This document shows, piece by piece, positions 35,197 to 44,248 of a DNA stretch of 64,000 bases. The stretch lies in the NCBI GenBank assembly GCA_943361925.1, contig CALRIT020000015.1, positions 52,378-116,377 on the forward strand. The letters are read 5' to 3'. The translations under genes were made by a program, and so were the position numbers. How positions within the stretch are numbered: the stretch's first letter is position 1; each line of letters opens with the position of its first letter. Source of the DNA: CAISCU01 sp943361925. Its GTDB lineage: Bacteria > Bacteroidota > Bacteroidia > UKL13-3. The notes under the pieces are model-generated. The model was not told where the DNA came from. It did not search any database and saw only the letters and a list, made by a program, of their open reading frames with translations.

Positions 35197-36327
35197 ATGA
35201 AAAAACTGATTCTGTTAGTATTTAGCTTTTCAGCAATCACTCTTGCTTCAGCTCAGATTGTTCCTCAGAAAATTTGCACTTTACCTGCTGTTCTTGCTGA
35301 ATCTTCCGGTTTAATTAAAACTGGTACCAATCGTTTTTTTAGTCATAATGATAGTGGTTCTGACCCTGTATTAACCGAATTTGATTCAAGTGGAACAGTA
35401 AAAAGAAGACTTTATATCAACTCATCAAATGTTGATTGGGAAGACATTACCACCGATGCAACTGGCAAAGTATATATCGGTGAGTTTGGTAACAATAACA
35501 ACGACAGAAAAAATCTTCGTATTTATATCATGGCCAATCCTTCTACTTTTACTAAAGACACTACCAGTGTTGGTATATTGAACTTTACTTACCAGGGACA
35601 AACAGCATTTCCTCCTGCAGCAGAAGCTTTAAATTATGATATGGAAGCCATGTTCTGGTGGAATGATAGCATTTTCTTATTCAGTAAAAACAGAACAAGT
35701 CCATATAATGGTTTTACAGTAATGTATGCGCTTCCAGCCAAAGCCGGTACCTATGTAGCAGCAAAAAGAGATAGTTTCTATACCGGTGCAGGAGCTTGGT
35801 TAAACCAATCAATTACCGGTGCTGCAATTAGTCAGGATGGTAAAAAAGTAGTATTATTAGGCTACGATAAACTTTGGCTTTTTAAAGGATATACAGGAAA
35901 CAAATTCCTCAAAGGGCAAGTAAATTCTTATACTTTTAATGCATTGAGTCAGAAAGAAGGAATTTGTTTTGCCGATTCGAATACGCTCTATTTTACTGAA
36001 GAATCGAGCCCATTAAGCAGTGCTTCTTTATTTAGATTTAAGTTGCCCAATTTAAGCAATGGACTTCATTCCAAAAAAAAGGAAATAAACGATTTTAATA
36101 TTTATCCGAATCCATTTCAGAATAAAATATGCATTCAAAATCCTACAGAAAAAAAACTGGGATTGATGCTTTTGGATATGACTGGAACCAAAATTATTGA
36201 GAAAGAAATTAGCTACAAAGAAATCTGTTTGGAATATGAAATTTCGGCATTAAATCCCGGTAATTATTTGATTGGAATTATTGAAAACAACAAGGTGATA
36301 TATTCTGAAAAAATAAGTAAATATTGA
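35197..36327 (+). CDS. secreted beta-propeller protein with T9SS sorting domain
   Basis: 376 aa. Signal peptide 1-19. The body (25-290) has SGLIKTGTNRFFSHNDSGSD and repeated short strands, like a six-bladed propeller of the type annotated as SdiA-regulated or esterase-like; no enzymatic motif is clear. The last 75 residues form a T9SS type A sorting domain (NIYPNPFQNKI, then NPGNYLIGI). It should be exported across the outer membrane. Its function is unknown. Confidence 0.78.
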   Translation: MKKLILLVFSFSAITLASAQIVPQKICTLPAVLAESSGLIKTGTNRFFSHNDSGSDPVLTEFDSSGTVKRRLYINSSNVDWEDITTDATGKVYIGEFGNNNNDRKNLRIYIMANPSTFTKDTTSVGILNFTYQGQTAFPPAAEALNYDMEAMFWWNDSIFLFSKNRTSPYNGFTVMYALPAKAGTYVAAKRDSFYTGAGAWLNQSITGAAISQDGKKVVLLGYDKLWLFKGYTGNKFLKGQVNSYTFNALSQKEGICFADSNTLYFTEESSPLSSASLFRFKLPNLSNGLHSKKKEINDFNIYPNPFQNKICIQNPTEKKLGLMLLDMTGTKIIEKEISYKEICLEYEISALNPGNYLIGIIENNKVIYSEKISKY

Positions 36328-36350
36328 TTTTTAAAGTTTGAATAATACTA

Positions 36351-36821
36351 TTATTTAGATTCATATTCTTTCAAATTTAAAATTACTTGGTTTAAGTTAT
36401 TACATATTGAATTATGTAAATAAATTCTTTTACGCGCTCTTCGGAAAAAGCGAGTGATCATGAATATAATAGTAGTTATGAAAATTACTATTAGTAAAAA
36501 GAAGTATGGTAAATAATTCAAAAACGAATTCAACTCATTGATTTCCGACGTATCAAATTCTTGAGTAACAGCAGTAATTTTTCCAATCCATTTACTAATT
36601 TCACTATAAAAGAATGATGAAATAATTAATTGAATTATTAATATTAACCAAAAAAACAACTCGAAAATCAATATTACACCTGCTTTTAAATTTCTAAAAA
36701 TAAAGCCTGATTCTATTTTCGACTTAGTCTCATTCAAAATAAAAATACTACCATGAATATCAGTATTTGCTTTTGGTGCGTCTTTAAAATCTGACAATAG
36801 TTCATCAATAACCTCTTTCAT
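36351..36821 (-). CDS. hypothetical membrane protein, two helices
   Basis: 156 aa with hydrophobic segments at about 45-70 and 105-130, and charged N- and C-termini. I do not recognise a family. It is a single gene on the minus strand between two T9SS/OmpA-type genes on the plus strand, which fits an accessory insertion. Confidence 0.6.
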   Translation of the reverse strand: MKEVIDELLSDFKDAPKANTDIHGSIFILNETKSKIESGFIFRNLKAGVILIFELFFWLILIIQLIISSFFYSEISKWIGKITAVTQEFDTSEINELNSFLNYLPYFFLLIVIFITTIIFMITRFFRRARKRIYLHNSICNNLNQVILNLKEYESK

Positions 36822-36989
36822 AAATTAAAATTTCGATTGAAAATACGAAATAAATATAATATTTAAATTCAATTTATTTTGCAGAATTAAAAAATACCAT
36901 ATACTATATTTATATTGATTTCTGAAACTGAAACATGAAGGGTATTATAACTAAATGTAAAAGTTAAAACCTAAATATTCAAAAAATAA

Positions 36990-38273
36990 ATGACTCTAGT
37001 TTTTCCAAAAAATATAAAATTTAATCGAACATTTATTTTGTTTTATTTCATTTTAACTTCACTTCTTACAAATTCCCAAAACCTAGTTCCAAATGGAAAC
37101 TTCGAAACCTCATATGGAAGAGGTGTGAGCCATTGGGTGCAGCCTCCCGGTGAGTTTTATCATTATGAAGACATGTGGCTAGACACAAGCGGAGAAAGGT
37201 ATTACAACCACTTAAATGGGCTTTGTTTAATACATCCATTGCCAAGTGAATACATGTATGTTTTATTAAAGGAACCAATTCAGGAAGGCAAACAATATTG
37301 TATCAAATTCAAATTGTTTTTTAAATCAAACCAATGGGACCGTCCCGAATGGTTGAAGAAAGTACAAATGGCTTTTCTGAATGAGGGAATTGAACTCAAT
37401 AAAAGAACACGAATTTTTGAACAAGCAGATTTAGAATTTGAAGTTGATACTTTAAGTGAAAGACCCTTTTGGCAATATGTCGAAACCACCTTCACAGCTC
37501 AACGTAGCGGAAAGTACTTATATATTGGAAGATTCTTTGATGATGAAACCGGCAGGGCTTTGGATGAATGGTCTGAATTTGAAAAACAAACATTGATTGA
37601 AAGAGATGAATGGGTTCAATTTACTAAAGATAGTTTTAATGGAAGAAGTCTTGAATTTGATGAACCTAAAAACAAAAGAGATTTAAAACGACAAGTTAAA
37701 CTTCTTACTGATTTCACCAAAGTGAATGCTTATCAAAGAGACACTACTGTTAGGTGGATTAACCGATGGTACCAAGCTTATCTCGACTCCTGTAAAAATG
37801 CCCGATTACAAGCCATGTACTTTCAGGTGAGGGCTTATTTTGATGATATTTGTATCAGTGAAAAACAATTGGATGGAACCTGCAATTGTAGTGATACTTT
37901 GAGACCTCCCAAATTTGAAAAAGGTAAAACTTATACTTTAAAAAATATCTTTTTTGATTTAGATAAATCGAGTTTAAAAATAGAATCAAGTATCGAACTT
38001 GAAAAACTATACCTGACATTAAAAGAAAATCCCGGATTACATATTCAGATTATTGGTCATACAGACAGTATCAACTCTGCTGCTTATAACCTGAAATTAT
38101 CATCAGACCGAGCAAAAGGAGTAATGAATTGGTTGATAGCAAAAGGTATCTCTCCCAAACGACTTGAATTCAAAGGATATGGAGAAGAAAAACCCATTGC
38201 AGATAACTCAACAGAGGAAGGTAGAGCCTTGAATAGAAGAGTGGAATTTTTGGTAACAAAATCCGAAAAATAA
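36990..38273 (+). CDS. OmpA family protein with N-terminal extracytoplasmic domain
   Basis: 427 aa. A signal peptide or anchor ends near residue 30 (TNSQ). Residues 31-300 form an uncharacterised domain beginning VPNGNFET (a start common to carbohydrate-binding-like modules) with a Cys-Asn-Cys pair before the linker. The C-terminal OmpA domain (about 308-425) has NIFFDLDKSSLK, IIGHTDS and LNRRVEFLV, the peptidoglycan-binding part. It probably tethers something at the outer membrane. Start chosen at the first ATG before the hydrophobic segment. Confidence 0.85.
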   Translation: MTLVFPKNIKFNRTFILFYFILTSLLTNSQNLVPNGNFETSYGRGVSHWVQPPGEFYHYEDMWLDTSGERYYNHLNGLCLIHPLPSEYMYVLLKEPIQEGKQYCIKFKLFFKSNQWDRPEWLKKVQMAFLNEGIELNKRTRIFEQADLEFEVDTLSERPFWQYVETTFTAQRSGKYLYIGRFFDDETGRALDEWSEFEKQTLIERDEWVQFTKDSFNGRSLEFDEPKNKRDLKRQVKLLTDFTKVNAYQRDTTVRWINRWYQAYLDSCKNARLQAMYFQVRAYFDDICISEKQLDGTCNCSDTLRPPKFEKGKTYTLKNIFFDLDKSSLKIESSIELEKLYLTLKENPGLHIQIIGHTDSINSAAYNLKLSSDRAKGVMNWLIAKGISPKRLEFKGYGEEKPIADNSTEEGRALNRRVEFLVTKSEK

Positions 38274-38368
38274 TTAAAATAATTGTTGGCTTAAATTTTT
38301 AAAATCCAAACTATCAAATATTTACAAAAATAAATTACTCATAAAGTAGTTTATAATATAAACCAGTT

Positions 38369-38376
38369 TATATTTG
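38369..38376 (+). promoter_or_regulatory. -7 promoter element (TATATTTG), exact consensus
   Basis: TATATTTG at 38369-38376 is an exact match to TAnnTTTG and sits 7 bp before the ATG of the following T9SS gene. The transcript should start at or within a few bases of the start codon. No clear -33 element is present. Confidence 0.45.
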
Positions 38377-38383
38377 CTCCGTC

Positions 38384-39286
38384 ATGAAAAAATTATCCTG
38401 GTTATTTCTAATGCTTGGACTTGGATGTTCAAGTATTCCAAGAGCAAATGCTCAGCTCGACAGTCTAAGAAACGGAGATTTCGAAACATGGGTTAATAGA
38501 AGTAAAAATGGAACTACCTATTCAGACCCTGAATTTTGGTACACATTAAATAGTTTAACTGCTTTTGGAATGGAGCCAACAACATGGGCTTCAAACAATC
38601 CAAAATCGGGAACAAAAGCAGTTTATCTTGAAACCACTTCACAAACATTTGGAGTAATTCCAGGAATTCTGGCTTGTAATAATTTTTTAGATGCGATGGG
38701 AACTCCGGATATGGATTTGAATAAAATTCCATTTCAAAGTCGACCAGCTGCTATTAGTTTCTGGTGCAAAGCAAATCCTGCTGCAGGTGATTCTTCTGCA
38801 TTTAATTTTACCCTTAGTAAATTCAAAAACAATGCTCACCAAATCATAGCAAAAGCAGCATGGACAAAAGGAAGTTCAGATTCAACCTATCAATATGTAA
38901 AAGTATTTTTTGAATATTATTCTGATGAAAATCCTGATTCGGCTTCTATCATTTTCTCTTCGAGTATCAATGGATTTGATCCGGTTATAGGAAGTAGTTT
39001 ATTACTTGATGAAGTTAGATTGGAATATGTAATTAGTGGAATAGAAAATTACGAACCTCAAAAAATTGAGTTGTATCCAAACCCAAGTAATGACCATAAA
39101 TTGTATTTCAACTCAAACAATAATTTTGAAACTTTTATTGTAAAAGACCTTCAAGGAAAAGAAGTAAAAATAGGTAAATTATTCAGTAATGAAATTAATT
39201 TAGAAGAATTAAAAACAGGCATTTATATCCTACAATTAACAAATTCAAACAATCAATTATACACGCATAAAATCATACTTAACTAA
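38384..39286 (+). CDS. secreted T9SS cargo protein, carbohydrate-binding-like
   Basis: 300 aa. Signal peptide 1-24 (ends NAQ). The mature start LRNGDFETW and the region PAAISFWCKANPAAGDSS are like PCMD-type putative carbohydrate-binding domains. The C-terminus (about 225-300; ELYPNPSND, then KTGIYILQL) is a T9SS type A sorting domain. It is the first gene of an operon with a membrane protein (1-bp gap) and a winged-helix regulator. Confidence 0.78.
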   Translation: MKKLSWLFLMLGLGCSSIPRANAQLDSLRNGDFETWVNRSKNGTTYSDPEFWYTLNSLTAFGMEPTTWASNNPKSGTKAVYLETTSQTFGVIPGILACNNFLDAMGTPDMDLNKIPFQSRPAAISFWCKANPAAGDSSAFNFTLSKFKNNAHQIIAKAAWTKGSSDSTYQYVKVFFEYYSDENPDSASIIFSSSINGFDPVIGSSLLLDEVRLEYVISGIENYEPQKIELYPNPSNDHKLYFNSNNNFETFIVKDLQGKEVKIGKLFSNEINLEELKTGIYILQLTNSNNQLYTHKIILN

Positions 39287-39287
39287 T

Positions 39288-39887
39288 ATGGAAAACAAAG
39301 AAATGAACGAAATGGAAGCTTTGGAAATCATTGAACAGATGATTAACAGAACTAAACAAGAAATCAGCGATAACGGTTTCTACTGGATATTATGGGGATG
39401 GTTAGTTTTTATTTCTGCCATCACAGATTATTCCTTACTTGTATTTTTTGACCATCCTAATCATGCTTTGGTTTGGGGGATATTGATGCCATTGGGAGGA
39501 GTAATTACAGCAATTGCAAGTAGAAAAGAGTATATCAAAAAAAGAAAAACAGCTAAAACTTATGTTGATGAACTGATGACCTATGTAACGACAGCGTATG
39601 TTATCAGCTTATTAATTATATGTTTGATTATGCCAATGAATGCAGGTACCTGGAGAGGCTTTTATCCGGTGATTATGGTTTTATATGCCACCATCACATA
39701 TATTACAGGCGGAATTGTAAAATCAAAACCATTAAGAATGGGTTCATTTCTAAATTGGGCTTGTGCTATAGTAGCATTTTTCGTTACCTACGATTGGCAA
39801 TTATTGTTATTGGCAGTTGCAGTTTTAGGTGGATTTATAATTCCCGGACACATACAAAACAAAGAATTCAAATCTGAACATGTTTAA
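39288..39887 (+). CDS. integral membrane protein, partner of a winged-helix regulator
   Basis: 199 aa. A charged N-terminal helix (residues 1-28; EMEALEIIEQMINRTKQEI) is followed by about six membrane segments. No catalytic motif is seen. It starts 1 bp after the previous stop and overlaps the regulator gene by 8 bp, so translation is coupled. This pairing of a small membrane protein with a HTH regulator is common in Bacteroidota; the signal sensed is unknown. Confidence 0.72.
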   Translation: MENKEMNEMEALEIIEQMINRTKQEISDNGFYWILWGWLVFISAITDYSLLVFFDHPNHALVWGILMPLGGVITAIASRKEYIKKRKTAKTYVDELMTYVTTAYVISLLIICLIMPMNAGTWRGFYPVIMVLYATITYITGGIVKSKPLRMGSFLNWACAIVAFFVTYDWQLLLLAVAVLGGFIIPGHIQNKEFKSEHV

Positions 39888-40170
39888 GGATTTAGACCCT
39901 ATTTTACATTCGCAATTACGACTGGCAATTGTTTCTCTTTTGGTTTCGGTAAAAGAAGCAGAATTTACCTATATCAAGGAGCAAACAGCTGCCAGTGCGG
40001 GCAACTTAAGCGTTCAATTGCAAAAACTAAAAGAAGCGGGATATATCGAAATTGAAAAACAGTTCAAAGACAATTTTCCGCTCACCACATGCAGCCTCAC
40101 TCCCGCAGGACTCAAAGCTTTTGAAGCCTATGTGAAGATTTTGAAATCTTATATTAATGTGAAAAAATAG
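39880..40170 (+). CDS. winged-helix transcriptional regulator
   Basis: 96 aa, nearly all one winged helix: SQLRLAIVSLLVS, EFTYIKEQTAASAGNLSVQL (recognition helix) and LKEAGYIEIEKQF with a wing TTCSLTPAG. It matches the single-domain HTH_34 type of MarR/ArsR-like regulators. It is coupled to the membrane protein before it, and probably regulates its own operon. Confidence 0.85.
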   Translation: MFKDLDPILHSQLRLAIVSLLVSVKEAEFTYIKEQTAASAGNLSVQLQKLKEAGYIEIEKQFKDNFPLTTCSLTPAGLKAFEAYVKILKSYINVKK

Positions 40171-40400
40171 TTGCTGGCAGCTGGCTTCTTGCAACTGGCT
40201 TTAGATTCTGCAAATTAGAGAAATCTATCATCTAAAGAAACAGTTTAAGTTCTTTAGAAATCGATGTCGATTACTAAAACTATCTAAGCCTGCTGCTAGC
40301 AGCCAGAAGCATCTTCATGTACTTTAGTTATGAAAAATTGAATCCCAGAACAATCTAAGCCAGAAGCTAGCTGCCAGGAGCAAGAAGCAAGAAGCCTTTC
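40171..40400. repeat. imperfect inverted-repeat element
   Basis: The left part (about 40170-40210; TTGCTGGCAGCTGGCTTCTT) and the right part (about 40346-40394; CAGAACAATCTAAGCCAGAA) are imperfect reverse complements of each other over roughly 40 nt. An internal copy of the same word lies near 40286-40312 (GCTGCTAGCAGCCAGAAGC). The repeat abuts the stop of the nucleoid-associated gene. It shares the GCCAnAAGC word with the elements at 23599 and 26011, so it may be a distant relative. Confidence 0.65.
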
Positions 40401-40406
40401 GGCTTC

Positions 40407-41456
40407 CTACGAGCTTTCCTCCGTAAAATAAATCTTATAAAACTTCCTGCCATCAGCATCTACTCCCCTTTCAATTAAACTCTTGTCTCCATGGATGTAG
40501 ATATGGAAGTTTTTGTCGAGTTTGAGAATGCTTTTGAAAACTTTGGATTGCTTTTTTACAGCTACTGATGATATCTCAAATTCAGTAAATGCATCCAGTT
40601 CCTTACTTTCTCTATATGCATCATCAAAGGTTCTAAAAGATGTAATTAGGCCTTGGTCTTGAAGCACCTCCGATTCAAATTCTTCTTTAACAAACTTTTC
40701 TTTCTTTTTGAAAAAATCAACAGAACGATTTAACAAATCAATCTGATCTGCTTTTGTCACTTCAAATTCTTTATCAAGCTGTGTTGAAACATAATCTTTT
40801 GTAAGGGTAAGAAACTCTTTGGTGAAATGGTATTCATCCTTTTTAGGTTGTACCATTAAAAAATCATCACGCCAGTAGCGGGCTTCTCCCGAGCGGTTCG
40901 ACTTATCCAAAATCAAAACCTTGAAGCCGGATTCTTCCTCTAAATCAACAATTAAACAACCTTTATCCAGTTTTTCAGGAGTGATGCCTTCATCGTAGTT
41001 TAAGGTAAATCCACCTTTGATTTCTGAAGTTTTAATGAATGATTGTTTTTGTTCAGATTTAAACAATCCAATTCCCTGAACTGCTCTTCCTTCAAAAATG
41101 ATTTCAGAAAATCTGGCTACAAAAAAATCACCTGCTTTGATTTGCGGATGTACCGATTTTTCGAATAAATGCTGAGCCAGATGAATACTGGTCAGGTGAA
41201 ATGAACTTTGCTCGTAAAATATTTCTTTGGCAAATTTATAAACCGGATTCAGGCTTAAATCACCATTAGAAAAATGAAACTGATACCACTCAGAAACATT
41301 AAATGAGCCCAGAAAAAACTTATGAAGGAGAACCTTCAATTCAGGATCATCCAAATCAACTTCGATTTTCGACAATTCCAAAGAATCTCCGTTATTTTGG
41401 TTTCCTACGCGGTGTAAAGAAACATTTTCGAGGTAACAATTCGACAAATCAACCAT
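40407..41456 (-). CDS. YejK/NdpA-like nucleoid-associated protein
   Basis: 349 aa from the ATG at 41456 (a TTG three codons upstream is less likely). The segment VDLSNCYLENVSLHRVGNQN at the start, then FFVARFSEIIFEGRAVQGIGLFKSE, and its length fit the NA37 (YejK) family. These proteins bind the nucleoid; the exact role is poorly known. It is a single gene on the minus strand whose stop lies in a repeat region. Confidence 0.82.
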   Translation of the reverse strand: MVDLSNCYLENVSLHRVGNQNNGDSLELSKIEVDLDDPELKVLLHKFFLGSFNVSEWYQFHFSNGDLSLNPVYKFAKEIFYEQSSFHLTSIHLAQHLFEKSVHPQIKAGDFFVARFSEIIFEGRAVQGIGLFKSEQKQSFIKTSEIKGGFTLNYDEGITPEKLDKGCLIVDLEEESGFKVLILDKSNRSGEARYWRDDFLMVQPKKDEYHFTKEFLTLTKDYVSTQLDKEFEVTKADQIDLLNRSVDFFKKKEKFVKEEFESEVLQDQGLITSFRTFDDAYRESKELDAFTEFEISSVAVKKQSKVFKSILKLDKNFHIYIHGDKSLIERGVDADGRKFYKIYFTEESS

Positions 41457-41525
41457 AGTTCGCAAAATACTAAGATTGTATTTGTAAGAAGTAAAAGCAG
41501 TAAAAAAGAATTGAACCAGTTTTAA

Positions 41526-41610
41526 ACATAAAAACGCCGTGGTAATCAGCCACGGCGCTAAACCAAGGCAGGGCCATCACTCCCTGCATTTGAACCCCAT
41601 CCTGGAGAGG
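41526..41610 (-). ncRNA. candidate structured RNA: three adjacent hairpins
   Basis: Minus strand, right after the CBS gene stop. It holds three hairpins: ATCCT-CTCC-AGGAT (near 41600), GCAGGG-AGTGATGG-CCCTGC (41568-41587), and CGCCGTGG-CTGATTA-CCACGGCG (41535-41557) followed by TTTTTA. The last is a terminator. Such a compact cluster in an AT-rich spacer is unusual and could be an sRNA made from the 3' end of the CBS transcript. No Rfam family was recognised. Confidence 0.5.
41535..41557 (-). terminator. terminator hairpin of the CBS/RNA transcript
   Basis: CGCCGTGG and CCACGGCG are perfect 8-nt arms with a 7-nt loop, followed by TTTTTA on the minus strand. It ends transcripts from the CBS gene. 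Confidence 0.75.
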
Positions 41611-41612
41611 AT

Positions 41613-42086
41613 CTAAATTCCGAAACCTGAGGTTTCAATAGAATAAGTAGACCTTGTCTCTACCGGATTAACTTCATAGGAAAAGGCTTTCACTAAATCT
41701 TTGTTGGTAATAATCCCTACCAATACATCATTTTCAACTACAGGTAATGCTTGAAACATTCCTTTGTCTAGACGTTCTAAAGCCTCTTCAACAGTGGCTT
41801 CTGCTGAGATAAAATGTGGATCTGGGGTCATTAATTCATCCATTTTAAATTCAGCATCCAAAGATTCACGATTAAGCGAGCTGCCAACTCCTAATTTTTC
41901 GTGCATATAATTCAGTGCATCATTAACACTGATAATACCTAATAACTTATTATTTTCTTCTACAATAGGAAGATGTGCAATTTTGAACTTACAAAAGAAA
42001 TCAAGGACCTGCGAAAACTTGTTGTTTACATTACCAACCACAAGTTCCATTGTCATAATGTGTTTAACTCTTATATCTTTTTTCAT
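41613..42086 (-). CDS. CBS domain-containing protein
   Basis: 157 aa consisting of two CBS repeats: KHIMTMELVVGNVNNKFSQV with HLPIVEENNKLLGIISVNDAL, and MTPDPHFISAEATVEEALE with ALPVVENDVLVGIITNKDLV. Paired CBS modules bind adenine nucleotides and act as sensors. No catalytic domain is attached. The start at 42086 is typical. The 3' end leads straight into a cluster of hairpins. Confidence 0.93.
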   Translation of the reverse strand: MKKDIRVKHIMTMELVVGNVNNKFSQVLDFFCKFKIAHLPIVEENNKLLGIISVNDALNYMHEKLGVGSSLNRESLDAEFKMDELMTPDPHFISAEATVEEALERLDKGMFQALPVVENDVLVGIITNKDLVKAFSYEVNPVETRSTYSIETSGFGI

Positions 42087-42214
42087 GGCCTTTTAATTTA
42101 CTATTCAAAGATAATCCCGCTGCCAAGTCAAATAAATGATACAGGTCATATCAAAACCTGAGATTTGTTTTGTGTTGGGTGAAAGCTAAGTGTTTCCCGA
42201 AATTCATAAAAAAC

Positions 42215-42253
42215 AAAAAAGCCGGCTCCAATTTCTTGAAGCCGGCTTTTTTT
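42215..42253. terminator. strong hairpin after typA
   Basis: AAAAAAGCCGGCT (42215-42227) pairs with AGCCGGCTTTTTTT (from 42240) over a 12- to 14-nt loop. It lies 14 bp past the typA stop and has T runs on both strands, so it can end transcription in either direction. Confidence 0.9.
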
Positions 42254-42266
42254 ATACTGTGAACTC

Positions 42267-44078
42267 TTATGCAGATGCCATCGAGTTTTTGAAACGTTTT
42301 CTGTCGTTTTCGTTTAAGTGAATTTTTCTTAAACGTAGTGATAGTGGCGTGATTTCTACCAACTCATCATCTTGAATATATTCCATACATTCTTCCAATG
42401 AGAAATTAATTTTTGGTGTCATACGAGCTTTATCATCAGTACCCGATGCACGCATATTCGTTAATTTCTTTTCTTTGGTAACGTTTACTACTAAGTCATC
42501 CTGACGATTGGTTTCACCAATAATCTGACCCATGTAAATGTTCTCACCAGATTCAATAAAGAAACTTCCTCTATCTTGTAATTTATCAATTGAATAAGCA
42601 ATAGCTTTTCCTAATTCACCCGAAATCATTACACCTGCACCTCTATTAGGAATTGCACCTCTCCAAGGTTCAAATGCTTTGAAACGATGCGCCATAATTG
42701 CTTCACCTGCAGTTGCTGTTAATATGTTATTTCTTAATCCAATGATACCACGTGAAGGAATTTCAAATTCTAAATGAATCAAATCTCCTTTTGGTTCCAT
42801 AATTAACATGTCACCTTTACGCTGACTTACATATTCAATTACTTTACCTGCGTATTCTTCAGGAACGTTTACTGTTAAGATTTCAATTGGCTCACATTTC
42901 TGACCATTGATTTCTTTTAGAATTACTTGTGGTTGTCCAACTTGTAATTCATATCCTTCACGTCTCATGGTTTCAATCAAAACAGATAAGTGTAGAATAC
43001 CACGTCCAAATACCAAATATGAATCTGCTGAATCAGTTTCTTCAACACGTAAAGCTAAATTCTTTTCTAATTCTTTAAACAAACGATCGCGTAAGTGACG
43101 TGATGTTACAAACTTTCCTTCTTTACCAAAGAAAGGAGAATTGTTAATCATGAACATCATGTTCATAGTAGGTTCGTCGATTTTAATAGGAATCAAACCT
43201 TCAGGATTTTCAAAATCTGCAATAGTATCACCAATTTCAAATCCATCAATACCCATCACCGCACAAATATCACCTGCACCAACTTCTTCTACTTTCTTTT
43301 TACCTAAACCTTCGAAAGTATAAAGTTCTTTGATTCTTGATTTTTGAATAGAACCATCTCTTTTTACAATACTTACTGGTTGGTTCACTTTGATGCTTCC
43401 TCTTAATATTCTACCAATGGCAATACGTCCGGTAAAAGTTGAGAAATCCAAAGAAGTAATTTGCATTTGCAAAGAACCTTCTTTTACTACAGGAGCAGGA
43501 ATACCTGAAATAATATCATCTAATAATGAGGTGAAATCTGTTGTTGGATTTTTCCAGTCTCTTCCCATCCAACCCATTTTAGAACTTCCGTACATAGTAT
43601 GGAAATCTAATTGTTCTTCTGTAGCTTCTAAATTGAAAAATAAATCAAATACTGCATCATGAACTTCATCAGGTCTGCAATTTGGTTTGTCTACTTTATT
43701 AATTACAACAATTGGTTTTTTACCCAAAGCCAAAGCCTTTTGTAATACGAAACGCGTTTGTGGCATCGGACCTTCAAAAGCATCAACTAATAGTAATACA
43801 CCATCAGCCATGTTTAAAACCCTTTCAACTTCACCTCCAAAGTCACTGTGACCAGGAGTATCAATAATGTTGATTTTTGTTCCTTTGTAATTAACAGAGA
43901 TGTTTTTCGCCAAAATTGTAATTCCTCTTTCACGCTCTAAATCGTTATTATCGAGGATTAAGTCGCCCTTTTCCTGGTTTTCACGAAAAAGTTGAGTTTG
44001 GTGAATGATTTTGTCGACTAAGGTTGTTTTTCCATGGTCAACGTGTGCAATAATGGCAATATTTCTTATGTTCTGCAT
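42267..44078 (-). CDS. typA: translational GTPase TypA/BipA
   Basis: 603 aa, normal length. It has AHVDHGKTTLVDKI (G1), ERERGITIL (G2), DTPGHSDFGGEVERVL (G3) and NKVDKPN (G4), then EF-G-like domains and the TypA-specific C-terminus. TypA/BipA binds the ribosome and helps stress and low-temperature growth. It is a single transcription unit with a clear promoter and terminator. Confidence 0.97.
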   Translation of the reverse strand: MQNIRNIAIIAHVDHGKTTLVDKIIHQTQLFRENQEKGDLILDNNDLERERGITILAKNISVNYKGTKINIIDTPGHSDFGGEVERVLNMADGVLLLVDAFEGPMPQTRFVLQKALALGKKPIVVINKVDKPNCRPDEVHDAVFDLFFNLEATEEQLDFHTMYGSSKMGWMGRDWKNPTTDFTSLLDDIISGIPAPVVKEGSLQMQITSLDFSTFTGRIAIGRILRGSIKVNQPVSIVKRDGSIQKSRIKELYTFEGLGKKKVEEVGAGDICAVMGIDGFEIGDTIADFENPEGLIPIKIDEPTMNMMFMINNSPFFGKEGKFVTSRHLRDRLFKELEKNLALRVEETDSADSYLVFGRGILHLSVLIETMRREGYELQVGQPQVILKEINGQKCEPIEILTVNVPEEYAGKVIEYVSQRKGDMLIMEPKGDLIHLEFEIPSRGIIGLRNNILTATAGEAIMAHRFKAFEPWRGAIPNRGAGVMISGELGKAIAYSIDKLQDRGSFFIESGENIYMGQIIGETNRQDDLVVNVTKEKKLTNMRASGTDDKARMTPKINFSLEECMEYIQDDELVEITPLSLRLRKIHLNENDRKRFKNSMASA

Positions 44079-44096
44079 GATTTTTTAAAAAGCCTG

Positions 44097-44132
44097 CAAA
44101 TCTAAGACTTTTAATGTTAAGAAACTGCAAAA
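44097..44132 (-). promoter_or_regulatory. promoter of typA (-33 TTTTG, -7 TAGATTTG)
   Basis: On the minus strand TTTTG (44128-44132) and TAGATTTG (44097-44104) lie 23 bp apart, close to the Bacteroidota -33 TTTG / -7 TAnnTTTG pattern. The transcript would begin about 10-12 bp before the typA ATG at 44078. Confidence 0.5.
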
Positions 44133-44231
44133 CCTTGATTATTTGCTAAATATTCACTGAAAACCGCTGTAAACAGCCATTTAATAATGGTAAACAATCT
44201 GAAAATTAACATTATTCCGGTAAAAATTTTG

Positions 44232-44239
44232 TACTTTTG
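44232..44239 (+). promoter_or_regulatory. -7 promoter element ahead of the Cys-rich gene
   Basis: TACTTTTG is an exact TAnnTTTG match and lies 9 bp before the ATG at 44249. Expected leader is at most a few bases. No -33 element is obvious. Confidence 0.4.
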
Positions 44240-44248
44240 TTAATCTCA

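Noticed and set aside
41585..41615. A TpsiC-arm-like string (GGGGTTCAAATGC on the minus strand) suggesting a tRNA.
   Set aside because: There is no acceptor stem, D arm or anticodon arm of the right size around it; the pairing fits separate hairpins instead.
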